This document shows, piece after piece, positions 9,011 through 17,656 of a stretch of DNA of 64,000 nucleotides. Numbering within the stretch: position 1 is the stretch's first letter; the number at the start of each line of letters is the position of its first letter. The stretch spans positions 62,001-126,000 of the forward strand of contig NZ_FXWM01000002.1 in assembly GCF_900177675.1 (NCBI RefSeq), in the 5' to 3' direction. The position numbers were made by a program, and so were the translations under genes. The notes under the pieces are model-generated. The model worked only from the letters and a program-made list of their open reading frames with translations, was not told the origin of the DNA and searched no databases. Source of the DNA: Bacillus sp. OV166. Its GTDB lineage: Bacteria > Bacillota > Bacilli > Bacillales > Cytobacillaceae.

Positions 9011-10129
9011 ATGAACAGTAAAATGAGAATCGACGGTTTTCGAATGCACCATGCCATATTGGAAGAATTCCGTTTTCTACGCGATGAGTCATTTGAGCGC
9101 CCTCCAGCATCTGCCTATGTCGTATATATGACCATGTTAAAGCAATTGGAAGTAGAACAGAATCAACGCGGCATGCTAAAAGAATATAATCTCTCTTCAT
9201 GGGCTAAAAAACTTAGAATCTCTTATTCTACTCTTTGGGGAGGAAAGCGATTTCTAGAAGAACATCATTTTGTGAAAGAGGAAATTCACGAAGGATTACC
9301 TGTTTTAGTTCTAAAAGATGTCGAAAAGTATAATACACCTGAACAAAATGGTGGGGTTCTCAACTACCTGATCATACCACATGGCCTTTTTGACACAAAT
9401 ATATTAGCTGAATTCGTACGCACTTCAAATCCTGAAGGGATCGAATTACTCTTATCCTTGCTTAACCAATTTCGTACTGGTATGTCTTTTAGCAAAACGG
9501 GGGAAGTGGAGAAAGTAAAGCAAGAACGAACGATGAAAACACTCAAATTACAACTGAACAAAAATGCAAAAGGAGTCCGAAAAACATTAAGCGTTTTAGA
9601 GGCTCTATTTTCCATTGAATTTACTGGAATTGAAATTCGTGGTAAACAATTATGGATTAAGAAAGTTGGCTTTTCCTTGAAGCCGGAATGCGTGGAAGAG
9701 AATACAGATGAATTCAACGTGAACCCGCTTATGGCAAAATTATCGAAAGAGCTAACGTACTTCTTGGATGGACATCAAATTAAATATAAACCAAGAGACC
9801 AAATTGATGTCATGCTTTCTTTTAAACAGGAAGTAATGAATAAAATGAACTATTTACTGGATGAAGATAGTGAGAAATTCACTGTCAGGGATCGCTTTAT
9901 AAAAAATTTCTTTTTAGAAACAATGGATCAAATTGGAGTCTTAATACATACAGAAAAACAACGAACCGGAACGTTTCATTTTTACTCAATCGGTGCTTTT
10001 TTCAGGATGGCTTTCAGAAAGTATCTCCCTGGTGCTTTAAAGAAGCTGCCTTATGAACTAATCTTTGAAGCCAAAATAAGGGAATATACTATAACGGGTC
10101 AAGAACCAGCACTTTACAATCTAATTTAA
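9011..10129 (+). CDS. probable plasmid replication initiator
   Basis: 372 residues from ATG at 9011, with GAGGAGG nine bases upstream. The N-terminal region (about 1-115) has FERPPASAYVVYMTML, LSSWAKKLRISYSTLWGGKRFLEEHHFV and a following strand, the pattern of a winged-helix domain in which a second helix (ISYSTLWGGKRFLEE) would read DNA. The C-terminal half contains DRFIKNFFLETMDQIG and YSIGAFFRMAFRKYLPGAL. I do not recognise a specific Rep family by sequence. The call rests on the fold-like pattern plus the iteron array ending directly at its promoter. Degenerate iterons at 8797 and 8838 lie close enough for autorepression. No frameshift is seen. Confidence 0.7.
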   Translation: MNSKMRIDGFRMHHAILEEFRFLRDESFERPPASAYVVYMTMLKQLEVEQNQRGMLKEYNLSSWAKKLRISYSTLWGGKRFLEEHHFVKEEIHEGLPVLVLKDVEKYNTPEQNGGVLNYLIIPHGLFDTNILAEFVRTSNPEGIELLLSLLNQFRTGMSFSKTGEVEKVKQERTMKTLKLQLNKNAKGVRKTLSVLEALFSIEFTGIEIRGKQLWIKKVGFSLKPECVEENTDEFNVNPLMAKLSKELTYFLDGHQIKYKPRDQIDVMLSFKQEVMNKMNYLLDEDSEKFTVRDRFIKNFFLETMDQIGVLIHTEKQRTGTFHFYSIGAFFRMAFRKYLPGALKKLPYELIFEAKIREYTITGQEPALYNLI

Positions 10130-10140
10130 TAGAAATAATC

Positions 10141-10180
10141 AGCCTTGTGAAAAAAATGGACCCTCACAGGGCTCTTCGTA
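10141..10180 (+). terminator. terminator after the rep-like gene
   Basis: AGCCTTGTGA (10141-10150) pairs with TCACAGGGCT (10164-10173) with one G-T wobble, starting 12 bases after the stop codon. The following tract is only moderately T-rich. Confidence 0.55.
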
Positions 10181-11052
10181 TTTGACAAAAAATTAAAATC
10201 ATAGTTCAATTTTTTAAAAAATTCCTTTCTTTTTCTTCTGTCTTCTTCTTTGACAGATTTTCCAAGAAGGAATTATTTTTTTTGAGTAAGAGGTTCCGAA
10301 TATATACTTGTGTATTTGTTGATTTTTAAAATAAACCCTTGTGAATATGTAAATAGTTTAAAAAAATACTTGTGGAGATGTGAATTCTATTTTGTGATCT
10401 TTGTGTAATAGTGGAAACTATGTTATTACTACTCTCCTAAAAGTCTGAAACCCTTCTCCCACAACGGTTATACCCCGAAATTTTAAAATGCCTATTAATA
10501 TTGTTTCTCTTATTACATATGTATTTTTTACTAACTATATATATTCTTATTAAATATAATTTTTACGATAGAAATCCATGACTATAAAATTCCTGTTAAT
10601 TTAATACCATCTATTAAATTTATTCCTCGATTAATAAAAACATGAGAGCTTTTAAAAAGATCACAAATGAATTTGCTTGTTCAAAAAATATTATTTTTTG
10701 TTAACCTTACCTACTTCTTTAGCATACTTATAAAATATAAATCGCCTTTAATACCAACACCAATTTGTTTCAAAGCTCGCCTAACACTAAGCAGCCTGCC
10801 AAGGCGTGCTTTTTTTCCTTTAAGAAGGTGATGATAGGAAAATTGCTAATCATTCATCGTTATAACCAAAACAGCAGCTAGATAAAACTCAAAGAAAAAC
10901 AAAAGAAAAAGAATACTCTAGAAAAAAGAATGTTGAGGAATGAATGAGTTACACCGTGATACTTATACAAGAGGATATGGTACTGTAAGAAGGAAATAAG
11001 CAGGATTTACTTTCCTTTTATCGAAAAAGTAATGATGAAAGGAAGGATGCAA
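10181..11052. other. AT-rich intergenic region with short repeats
   Basis: No gene recognised. Between 10310 and 10410 four short related words occur: ATACTTGTGTATTTGTTG, CCCTTGTGAATATGTAAA, ATACTTGTGGAGATGTGAA and TCTTTGTGTAATAGTGG. AGCAGCCTGCCAAGGCGTGCT followed by seven T residues (10789-10817) is a terminator-like hairpin with one bulge, not next to any gene I can support. It could end a short untranslated transcript. Confidence 0.4.
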
Positions 11053-11598
11053 ATGAATTTAGATTCAAAAAATTTGATTAGATGGGGAATACCTGGATGG
11101 ATGCTCTTGGCTATATTAATTTCCTATTTTACAATAAGTGATTACGGGGCAGTAAAATCGTTCATATTTAGTAAGGACGTTCCGATCATTGTCTCTTCAA
11201 TTACACTTTTTATTGGGACTGGGATTATTATAGGCAATTTAATACATCAAATCAGTCTTAGTTTTGGATTTATTATTTGGATAAACAAGAATAAATACTT
11301 TAAAAACGAGTATGAGATGGACTTAAAAATGATTAAAAATCAATTCGGAAAAGAAATCCAAAGGATTTATAGTTATAGACTTGGGAATGTTCATGCTTTA
11401 AGAGTTTTATCTACTAGTTTATTCCTATCATTATTAATCTTAGTTATATTATCTCTAACGATTACTTTTTCGATAAGGATAGGTATCTTACTTCTAATAG
11501 TTCTTGGGCTTAATTGTATTGTGTTCTATAATTGGTTTTATTTTCAAAACAACTTGAATTATTTTATAAAGAAAATTAAGTCTGATTTTGAATTATAG
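11053..11598 (+). CDS. four-helix membrane protein, function unknown
   Basis: About 181 residues from the ATG at 11053, which has GGAAGG six bases upstream; an earlier in-frame ATG at 11032 lacks one. Four hydrophobic segments are visible: WMLLAILISYF (near 17-30), IVSSITLFIGTGIIIGNLI (near 48-66), LSLLILVILSLTITFSI (near 120-140) and ILLLIVLGLNCIVFYNW (near 144-162). Between helices 2 and 3 is a charged cytoplasmic loop of about 50 residues. There are no catalytic motifs. It stands alone with its own terminator. Function unknown. Confidence 0.6.
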   Translation: MNLDSKNLIRWGIPGWMLLAILISYFTISDYGAVKSFIFSKDVPIIVSSITLFIGTGIIIGNLIHQISLSFGFIIWINKNKYFKNEYEMDLKMIKNQFGKEIQRIYSYRLGNVHALRVLSTSLFLSLLILVILSLTITFSIRIGILLLIVLGLNCIVFYNWFYFQNNLNYFIKKIKSDFEL

Positions 11599-11605
11599 GT
11601 TATGG

Positions 11606-11630
11606 CATCCTTTGGGATGTTTTTTTTTTA
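11606..11630 (+). terminator. terminator after the membrane protein gene
   Basis: CATCC-TTT-GGGATG followed by a run of ten T residues, 8 bases after the stop codon. Confidence 0.8.
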
Positions 11631-11870
11631 TTAAAGTAAGCTGCTATGTTATAAAGCTTGCTGATTACTTAATGTAAACTTAGTAAGTAGGTAGAAGGTA
11701 ACTTAGGGAAAAATAGAAATGTTGTATTAAGAAAATGATGAGTATTAATAATTCGACATATACTAGAAAAATGAATTTTTGAGGAAAATAGTTTACTCAC
11801 AAATAATCAATAAATTAGCAGGATAAAATCTCTCTTTGCTGAAATGTAACGAGGAAGGGGAGTGAGAACT

Positions 11871-12104
11871 ATGAAAAACTACGTAACTTATACGTTCCAT
11901 CAATTGGGTTAAAACGCGATTCAGAAGAATTGAATAGAGTGATAGGGGGTCTATGCTGAAGACAACTATATCCTTCATTCTGTGGTGCCTAAAATTAGTG
12001 AGAGTGATACTGAAGGATATATTTTAATTTTTGTCACAAACATAGCTGGATTTGATCCATCCTTCGTAGTGTATTTTTTTATTTCAAAACAATACCAAAT
12101 TTGA
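11871..12104 (+). pseudogene. frameshifted small-protein remnant (DUF4177-like pattern)
   Basis: A good start (GAGGAAGGGGAGTGAGAACT then ATG) opens MKNYVTYTF, and the frame then stops. One base over, PSIGLKRDSEELNRVIGGL continues, and after a second shift AEDNYILHSVVPKISESDTE and GYILIFV follow. The order resembles small proteins with a strand, an LN..G..GY.LHSVVP segment and a final strand, such as the DUF4177 group; that match is from memory of the pattern. At least two frameshifts make it non-functional. Decayed-looking coding fragments continue to about 12400 (for example MPITEDAFDIKFEQLKNISR near 12222), but I could not assign them. Confidence 0.5.
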
Positions 12105-12665
12105 AATGCATGACTTTTTATTGTATTCTTCTGCCTTGTCACTTCAAATCATCTTTATCATCTTTAAATGAAATAGAGAAAGAACAAATGCAGAAAGAAG
12201 AGAAAAACATGATGGTAGAATAAATGCCAATAACGGAAGACGCTTTTGATATAAAGTTCGAACAATTGAAAAATATTTCTAGGTAGTAGCAGATGTGAAT
12301 TTCTTAACATAGAAGTTCCTTCTGTTGATGGAGATAATCTTTCAAATTTTAACAATATTCAAATGAAAATGCTCCCAGGATTGACGGTGCATTCGAGATG
12401 TTAAAAGTTTATTTATCTGTAGAAAAAACTAGGATATGGATGGAAGTGAAATTTTTTGTCAAAAGTATTTAAGAATTTTTGATAATAGTAAATACCTATA
12501 AACATAATGATCTGTATAATATTCTTAAAAATTTTTAGGATTTTACCGGAATAAAAGAATTGATCATTTAGGGGAATAGGTGTAACACTAAATAGATTTT
12601 CTTATAGAATTTTTGAATGGATTTCATCGAAGTAGAAAGTGGAGGAGTAATAAAGGTGAGAAAAA

Positions 12666-12705
12666 AAGCGCATTAACAATTTGTAGAATTTAAATTAATG
12701 CGCTT
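12666..12705 (-). terminator. terminator of the mobilization accessory operon
   Basis: AAGCGCATTAA (12666-12676) pairs perfectly with TTAATGCGCTT (12695-12705). On the minus strand the stem is followed by seven T residues. It overlaps the stop codon of the 12695-12973 gene. Confidence 0.8.
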
Positions 12706-12973
12706 CTCGATCTTCCTGCATGTTTTGAATTTGTCTATCAATATATTCTTTATTTTTATTTTTAAACTCAGCTAAAATTTTTAACAAATCTTCTGTGTCC
12801 TTTAGGGATACATTTTCATTTTCTAAGTACTTTTCTAAAAGTGCTCCTTTTTGGATCAATCTTCTAGTTCTTGCTCGCCGATCTTCATTAGAAATTTTGT
12901 ATTCTAAGGCTTTCTTTTTTTGCTCCAGGACTTTTATTTTGTCCTCAAGTTTATGTAACTCTTCATTTGTCAT
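12695..12973 (-). CDS. relaxase-associated coiled-coil protein (DUF3847-like)
   Basis: 92 residues from ATG at 12973 (GGTGAT upstream); a GTG at 12982 overlapping the preceding stop is the alternative. Residues 5-45 are a coiled coil, KLEDKIKVLEQKKKALEYKI, followed by RRARTRRLIQKGALLEKYL, a motif typical of small proteins encoded beside MobA/MobL relaxases (DUF3847 group, from memory). It probably helps the relaxase at oriT. It overlaps or abuts the 12979-13239 gene, forming an operon divergent from the relaxase across oriT. Confidence 0.7.
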   Translation of the reverse strand: MTNEELHKLEDKIKVLEQKKKALEYKISNEDRRARTRRLIQKGALLEKYLENENVSLKDTEDLLKILAEFKNKNKEYIDRQIQNMQEDREAH

Positions 12974-12978
12974 ATTAA

Positions 12979-13239
12979 TCACCCAGTAGGTTTATTGGTC
13001 GTCTCTTCCTCTTTTTGCTCTTCGTTGGATGATGCAACCTCGGAATACACCTTTACTTGGTCCTTAAACAAATCTATTAATGTTTTTGCTTCATTTACAT
13101 CTTCAATTCCCCATGTGTCCATTAAGTACTTACCAATCTCTTTTTGGGAATTGGTTAAAATACGTTTTTGTTTTTCTTTCAGTTTTTTAATTTGTTCTTC
13201 GATATCGTTTATTTTTCCCTTTGTACTGTGTTTTGGCAT
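12979..13239 (-). CDS. mobilization accessory protein
   Basis: 86 residues, ATG at 13239 with AAAAGGGGTGC upstream. The N-terminal half is a charged coiled coil (INDIEEQIKKLKEKQKRILT), followed by EIGKYLMDTWGIEDVNEAK and an acidic tail (EEQKEEETT). The length and layout fit MobC-like oriT accessory proteins of MOBQ plasmids. Identification rests mostly on its place: divergent from the relaxase, with oriT between them. It is first in the two-gene operon ended by the 12666-12705 terminator. Confidence 0.6.
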   Translation of the reverse strand: MPKHSTKGKINDIEEQIKKLKEKQKRILTNSQKEIGKYLMDTWGIEDVNEAKTLIDLFKDQVKVYSEVASSNEEQKEEETTNKPTG

Positions 13240-13299
13240 TTTAGCACCCCTTTTGGATAATTTACTATATTATAGCATTTGAACCAAAACATGGGAAGT

Positions 13300-13395
13300 G
13301 ATATAATTATCCCGAAAACTAAGTTCAGGGCGCACTTATATACCACTATTGTGATATTGTGCGTTAGCCCCTTCTTCGAAGTAACTAATTTCGTG
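13300..13395 (-). other. oriT with MOBQ-type nick sequence
   Basis: Read on the minus strand, 13340-13327 gives TATAAGTGCGCCCT, the nick-region sequence of RSF1010/pIP501-type oriTs, cleaved between TAAGTGCG and CCCT. Just upstream on that strand ATATCAC-AATA-GTGGTAT forms a 7 bp stem with one G-T pair, as expected for the hairpin preceding nic in this class. It lies between the accessory genes and the relaxase. Hairpin plus nic sequence plus MOBQ relaxase make the assignment strong. Cleavage itself is inferred. Confidence 0.85.
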
Positions 13396-13454
13396 AGGCG
13401 TCTGAAAAATTCGCTTCGCTCATGTCATTAAAATAAGTTGAGGTGACTATAACT

Positions 13455-15470
13455 ATGGCAATCTATCATTTCTCTAATCAGATTATTTCTAGAAAAAAAC
13501 AACAAAGCACCATTGCAGCTGCGGCATACCGTTCTGGTGAAAGATTGATAGATGAAAGAACGAATGAAGAAAAGTTTTACAAAAGAAAAGTTGAACCAAT
13601 AACTCATATTCTTGCGCCTAGTCATGCGCCTCAATGGGTTTATAATCGTCAACAATTATGGAATGAAGTGGAGAAAAAAGAAAAACAATGGAATGCTCAA
13701 CTTGCTCGTGAAATTAATATAGCTTTGCCAAAAGAATTATCAAAGGCGGAACAAGAAAAATTAGCCATTGAATTTTGTACTGAAATTTTTGTTACAGATG
13801 GGATGGTTGCAGACTTATCCATCCATCGTGATGATGAAGAAAACCCTCACTTTCATGTGATGTTAACATTCCGTCCATTTAATAAAGATGGATTATGGGG
13901 AAATAAACAAATGAAAGTAAAAGAAATGGTTGATGGAAAACTACAAGTTAAAGCTTTACATATTACAGATTGGAATACGAAAGAAAAACTGGTTTATTGG
14001 AGAGAACAGTGGGCTCATTATGCCAATCGTTTTCTAGAGAAAAATGGGTTTTCTGAAAGAATCACTCATTTATCATATAAAAGTCGAGGGATTGAAACAC
14101 TGCCAACGATTCATGAAGGTTTTGTTGCAAGGCAGATGCAAAGCGAAGGTAAAGAATCCGATAGGATTAAAATGAATACTAACAGAAAAGAGTACAACAA
14201 AACGGTCATTGAACTTGCAGAAGCGAAGAAAGAAAAACAGATAAAAGAAAGAACTGACAAGTATGTTCGTCGCTTTACTCCTTTAGAGAAAAAGCAATTA
14301 CGTGAATCAGCAAAACTGTTACGGATGTTTGTCAACTATGAAAATATTAATACTCGAAGATTACAATTAGGAAAATGGCAATCCCGACTTGAGTTTCATC
14401 AGGATTCCATTAATAAATATAAAAAAATAAGCCGGATAGAAAAAGAAACAGAACTATTAAATCAGACAGAAGAAATCTTAAAAATTGAAGCAAATAGATT
14501 CTTAGATAAATATTATCCGGATTTAAATAAGGAAGAACTATCTACAGATCAAAAAATTGAAGTTATTGAAACCACTGTTTCTCAAAATAAATTGTTGAGC
14601 ACCAATGATATCAAAAAAGTACTTAGTGAATTAGAGAAAAAGCATATTGAAAAAGATCTGCATGTTTTATTGAATAATAGACCAAAGTTCGTTTTATCTT
14701 TGCAGCAAGAAATACAAAATGCAGAGAACCAATTTGAACATTTACGAGTTAAAAATGGAATTAACTTTGCTGATCCATCTACCATAAAGGATGCTTCTGA
14801 TAAAGATTTAAACCAAATGCAGTTTTTATTAAAACAAAAAGAAAATATAAATAAATCGTTAGACTTAATGGATCAGCTTTATGATCATCAGCTACAAGGT
14901 ATGTATCTTAATTGGGATGGACGAAATTATTTAACAATTGAACAGAAAGAATTCTTTTTGATGGCAGAAGAGTTTTATGGAAAACCCATTTTGCCAACAG
15001 ATTTCTCCAACCCACCAAGAAAGTATTCAAAACAGGAACAAAAAGAAATTATTTTCTCTTTGTATTGCATTAATAATGTTAAAACTAATTCATCAAATAA
15101 GGATAAACATTATGATATTTTACGCTATAAATATCCTGATTTCCAAATTGATAATCCATCTTATATGAAAGTCTTTTATCATGAATGCTTGCGTTATTCA
15201 GATGAAATTGGCCCAGATAATATTAATCAGCTTCACAGTGCATTTAATGTTCAAACTTTTGAAAATGTCGAAGAATCATCATTTAAAGCTCCTAACACTG
15301 TTACACCACATCCTAATCATTATCTAGGTTCTATATCTCCTGATGGAACGGATTTCTTCTCGATTCTTGAAAGTGCAATCCGTGAAGCAGACCGCAAGTG
15401 GGGAGAAGATGAACTTGAACAGCATCACAAAAACAAAAAGAAGAAAAGACAAAAAGGAATAGAACGATAG
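13455..15470 (+). CDS. mobA: MobA/MobL-family (MOBQ) relaxase
   Basis: 671 residues from ATG at 13455 (GAGGTG nine bases upstream); a GTG four codons earlier sits inside that ribosome binding site. The start MAIYHFSNQIISRKKQQS, then AAAAYRSGERL with the Tyr at about 28 as the likely DNA-attacking residue, defines the family. The metal-binding histidines are in LSIHRDDEENPHFHVMLTFRPF (about residues 115-136; pattern H..D...NPH.H). About 200 residues of relaxase are followed by a long charged helical C-terminus (240-660) without helicase or primase motifs that I can identify. It nicks at the adjacent oriT and covalently pilots the strand. Transfer would need the mating machinery of another element. 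Confidence 0.92.
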   Translation: MAIYHFSNQIISRKKQQSTIAAAAYRSGERLIDERTNEEKFYKRKVEPITHILAPSHAPQWVYNRQQLWNEVEKKEKQWNAQLAREINIALPKELSKAEQEKLAIEFCTEIFVTDGMVADLSIHRDDEENPHFHVMLTFRPFNKDGLWGNKQMKVKEMVDGKLQVKALHITDWNTKEKLVYWREQWAHYANRFLEKNGFSERITHLSYKSRGIETLPTIHEGFVARQMQSEGKESDRIKMNTNRKEYNKTVIELAEAKKEKQIKERTDKYVRRFTPLEKKQLRESAKLLRMFVNYENINTRRLQLGKWQSRLEFHQDSINKYKKISRIEKETELLNQTEEILKIEANRFLDKYYPDLNKEELSTDQKIEVIETTVSQNKLLSTNDIKKVLSELEKKHIEKDLHVLLNNRPKFVLSLQQEIQNAENQFEHLRVKNGINFADPSTIKDASDKDLNQMQFLLKQKENINKSLDLMDQLYDHQLQGMYLNWDGRNYLTIEQKEFFLMAEEFYGKPILPTDFSNPPRKYSKQEQKEIIFSLYCINNVKTNSSNKDKHYDILRYKYPDFQIDNPSYMKVFYHECLRYSDEIGPDNINQLHSAFNVQTFENVEESSFKAPNTVTPHPNHYLGSISPDGTDFFSILESAIREADRKWGEDELEQHHKNKKKKRQKGIER

Positions 15471-15579
15471 AAAGAGATTGAATGGATGAAAAAAGATAGT
15501 AACCTTTATAAAAAAAAATCGCCAGCAATAAGTAATTTCATTGTGCAAGCACAAGCTAACTTTATAAGGATTGGAGGTT

Positions 15580-15657
15580 ATGAAGATGGTTGTTTATCAT
15601 TATGAACGTAACTTTAATTTGAAGCCATTGAGAGCTTTGAAAATGTCTTTTTTTTAA
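15580..15657 (+). CDS. possible 25-residue peptide, doubtful
   Basis: ATG at 15580 after GGATTGGAGGTT, a convincing ribosome binding site, gives MKMVVYHYERNFNLKPLRAL and five more residues before TAA. It may be the truncated start of a lost gene downstream of mobA rather than a real peptide. Confidence 0.25.
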   Translation: MKMVVYHYERNFNLKPLRALKMSFF

Positions 15658-15805
15658 CTTAATAAATAAAATAATCCTATTACAAGGAGAGAGCCCACTG
15701 ATTGTGCCAGGATTTTATTTTTTTGACTTCATTTTTCCGTGTTATTAAGGTGTATGAATTAAAAAATATTTAAGATGAAAGAACCTCTTCTAGTCCTTTA
15801 TTGAG

Positions 15806-16141
15806 TTGAGTAAGATAAGTAAAGACAGGCACCATGTAGGTTTAACATTAAAAGGAACACTTCTCCATACAAATGGAATTATCCGATTAGCATTCCTTGG
15901 GTTTAATGAATCAGATGAAACTGAATTGGAGTTAATTCAAGGCTACAATGATCAACTACCTGCGGAAGGTAAGGTCCATCATTTCGCTGTTACGGTGGAC
16001 TATATTGAGGAAGAATTTAAACGTATTCAAAGCTTAGATGTAGAATTAGTGGATCAAGAAATTACTTCATTACCTAATGGACATCGCTACTTTTTCGTAT
16101 ACGGCTTAGAAGGGGAATGGGTTGAATTTTTTCAACGCTAA
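15806..16141 (+). pseudogene. truncated VOC (glyoxalase-fold) protein
   Basis: The readable frame covers 111 residues from a weak TTG. It includes LLHTNGIIRLAFLGFNE, then ELIQGYNDQLPAEGKVHHFAVTVDYI, and YFFVYGLEGEWVEFFQR. These match the second half of vicinal oxygen chelate proteins: a metal-binding glutamate in LELIQ, a histidine in VHHFAV and the terminal EGEWVEFFQ. The expected first beta-alpha module with the initial metal histidine is missing and no good ribosome binding site is present, so this is a 5'-deleted remnant. The exact substrate class is unknown. Confidence 0.6.
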
Positions 16142-16147
16142 GAATTT

Positions 16148-16199
16148 ACAATATCATTAGCAGAAAGAAGAGATTCTTCTTTTCTGCTAACGATATTGT
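16148..16199. repeat. long inverted repeat after the VOC remnant
   Basis: ACAATATCATTAGCAGAAA on the left pairs with TTTCTGCTAACGATATTGT on the right, with further pairing through AAGA/TCTT around a 4-base loop and one or two mismatches. No T-tract follows on the plus strand, so it is either a weak bidirectional terminator or a mobile-element scar. Confidence 0.6.
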
Positions 16200-16293
16200 A
16201 AAAACACTCCCATTTAGTAAAGACATTAATCGGTTTCAAAGTTAATCCAGAAAAGATCTTCTATAATATCTACTTGTTTTATAGCAGCGTTCC

Positions 16294-16596
16294 CCTAAAT
16301 TTACGGTTCGTGGAATTCAGACCATGATTGAAAGTTACAGCTTGCCGAAGAAAAAATTAACACCCCATATGTTCAGGCATACATTTTGTAAATGGATGTT
16401 AAAAGCAACGAATTACCGGCTTGTTGGTCCAGTGACGTCAGCGTTCGAAACAAAGCGCGCGGATCTGGATTCTTTTTGGCATAAGTCAGAAAGTCGTTAT
16501 ACAAAAGGTTTATTAAATCGTTTTGCGAAAAGGGCATTTCTAATTAGTCCTGTATATCTTCACAAAATACCTCGACCCTTAAGTACAGATTTTTAG
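16294..16596 (+). pseudogene. tyrosine recombinase C-terminal fragment
   Basis: A frame open from about 16294 reads FTVRGIQTMIESYSLPKKK then LTPHMFRHTFCKWMLKATN. This is the catalytic H-x-x-R box (HMFRHTF) of tyrosine recombinases. After it the sequence departs (LVGPVTSAFETKRADLDSFW) and no H/W box or nucleophilic Tyr motif follows. The N-terminal three quarters are missing as well. It is a relic of an integrase or resolvase, beside the second DNA-binding cassette. Confidence 0.6.
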
Positions 16597-16597
16597 G

Positions 16598-16640
16598 GAC
16601 GTCTATCGACAATAAAACGGTAGACGTCTTATTCATTTTC
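16598..16640 (+). terminator. hairpin built from two GACGTC words
   Basis: GACGTCTATCG and CGGTAGACGTC pair with one mismatch around a 9-base loop, then TTATTC. It follows the integrase remnant and could serve as its terminator. Confidence 0.5.
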
Positions 16641-16709
16641 TGAAGGAACCGGCCGAAAAGGTCAGAGGAACCAATTAACGAAAGTTCCTCTTTCAATAGG
16701 TCAGCTTGG

Positions 16710-17120
16710 CTATATTTCCCCATCGGTTATTCCTCCGAATTGCTTTTTCTTAAATGCTTCGATAAAAATTCGGTGAGCTGCTTTCCGAACACTGTATTTC
16801 CATTTATCAGCGTATTCTCCTATTTTCTGATATGTTTCATAGTCTACTTTGCAATGGACTGTATCAGGAAGGTCCTTATACGTGACGTCTGGGTAAACAA
16901 ATATCTGATTAAGTCCGAACGTTAATATTTCCGTTCCCAATGCTGTTTTGGATCCGTTCCAGAATCGTCTTGATTCGCGTCTTAAAATCGAATCCATAGA
17001 TTCTGTAACCGGTATTTTAATGTCATGCAGCTTATCTGAACGGACCTTTCTAGTCTGTGGTTCCCTATATCTATTTTGTGGAATGGAAAGAATCGGGTTT
17101 AAATGTGTTTCCTTCCCCAT
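16710..17120 (-). CDS. plasmid DNA-binding-like protein, paralogue of 920-1393
   Basis: 136 residues from ATG at 17120, preceded by AAAGAAGGGGGAAAAGCGA. It carries RKVRSDKLHDIKIPVTESM (about residues 23-41), equivalent to RSDKCHNIKFPVTPIM in the 920 gene, then a T.ILTFGLNQI helix and VDYETYQKIGEYADKWKYS. The basic C-terminus (KAAHRIFIEAFKKK) is added relative to its paralogue. The IKxPVT core suggests a ribbon-helix-helix-like fold, unconfirmed. It is divergent from a small KDK peptide gene exactly as its paralogue is, so the cassette has been duplicated and inverted. Confidence 0.65.
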   Translation of the reverse strand: MGKETHLNPILSIPQNRYREPQTRKVRSDKLHDIKIPVTESMDSILRRESRRFWNGSKTALGTEILTFGLNQIFVYPDVTYKDLPDTVHCKVDYETYQKIGEYADKWKYSVRKAAHRIFIEAFKKKQFGGITDGEI

Positions 17121-17259
17121 TCGCTTTTCCCCCTTCTTTTTTGGTTTTATCCTAGGGTTGGTTGGTCAGTTGGTCATTTGGCAACAGCTTTATGGAACAT
17201 AGAGGGAGGTATATATCTTTTTCATCTTGGCCATCCTTCTGCTAGTGAGGTGAATCGGA

Positions 17260-17361
17260 ATGAGTAAAGATAAAGGCATTTCCAAAGAAATCGCTCAGAA
17301 GCTGGCCAGTAAAGCTTCAACCCTTAGTTATGTGAAAAGTACCAGCCCTAAAAAAGGCTAA
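17260..17361 (+). CDS. 33-residue peptide, divergent from the 17120 gene
   Basis: Begins MSKDKGISKEIAQKLASKAS and ends SPKKG. GTGAGGTGAATCGGA upstream gives a GAGGTG ribosome binding site. It is the positional and compositional counterpart of the 646-750 peptide (both start MS, carry KDK-S-SK and are lysine-rich). Its last bases overlap the end of the antisense YRPTIRY frame. Function unknown. Confidence 0.5.
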   Translation: MSKDKGISKEIAQKLASKASTLSYVKSTSPKKG

Positions 17362-17656
17362 CCAATAACAATTTTTATCCCACCCTGCTCAATAATCTTG
17401 ATTGGAGCTGGATTTGGTTTTTTCCTATAATTCTGGTCCTTCCAGCAGCGTTCTTCATCCTTCCCCCAACCAGGTCGGGGGAGAGGGACGTCAGCTGTTT
17501 GATGCTTTTTAAGGATACGTTGTATTCATCTGAATGCGCGGCCACATATAGGGCGAACCGGATGATCTGGTTTCGGTCCAGGGTAGTAGCCTGAAAAACC
17601 TTTTCTACATAATCCTTGTATACATCTGGATATCGTATAGTAGGTCGATAACTCAT
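17358..17656 (-). pseudogene. YRPTIRY-motif protein with one frameshift
   Basis: It starts MSYRPTIRYPDVYKDYVEKV and continues through TTLDRNQIIRFALYVAAHSDEYN, matching the 2265-2684 protein. After VSL the original frame gives an unrelated tail ending near 17375. Reading one base over from the AAAAA run restores KKHQTADVPLPRPGW and a final PAPIKIIEQGGIKIVIG, which correspond to DVPLP and PIKI..GG in the paralogue. One missing A in a homopolymer explains it: a real mutation, a slippage site or a sequencing error. Two TGACGTCA copies lie upstream (17686, 17768). Confidence 0.65.
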
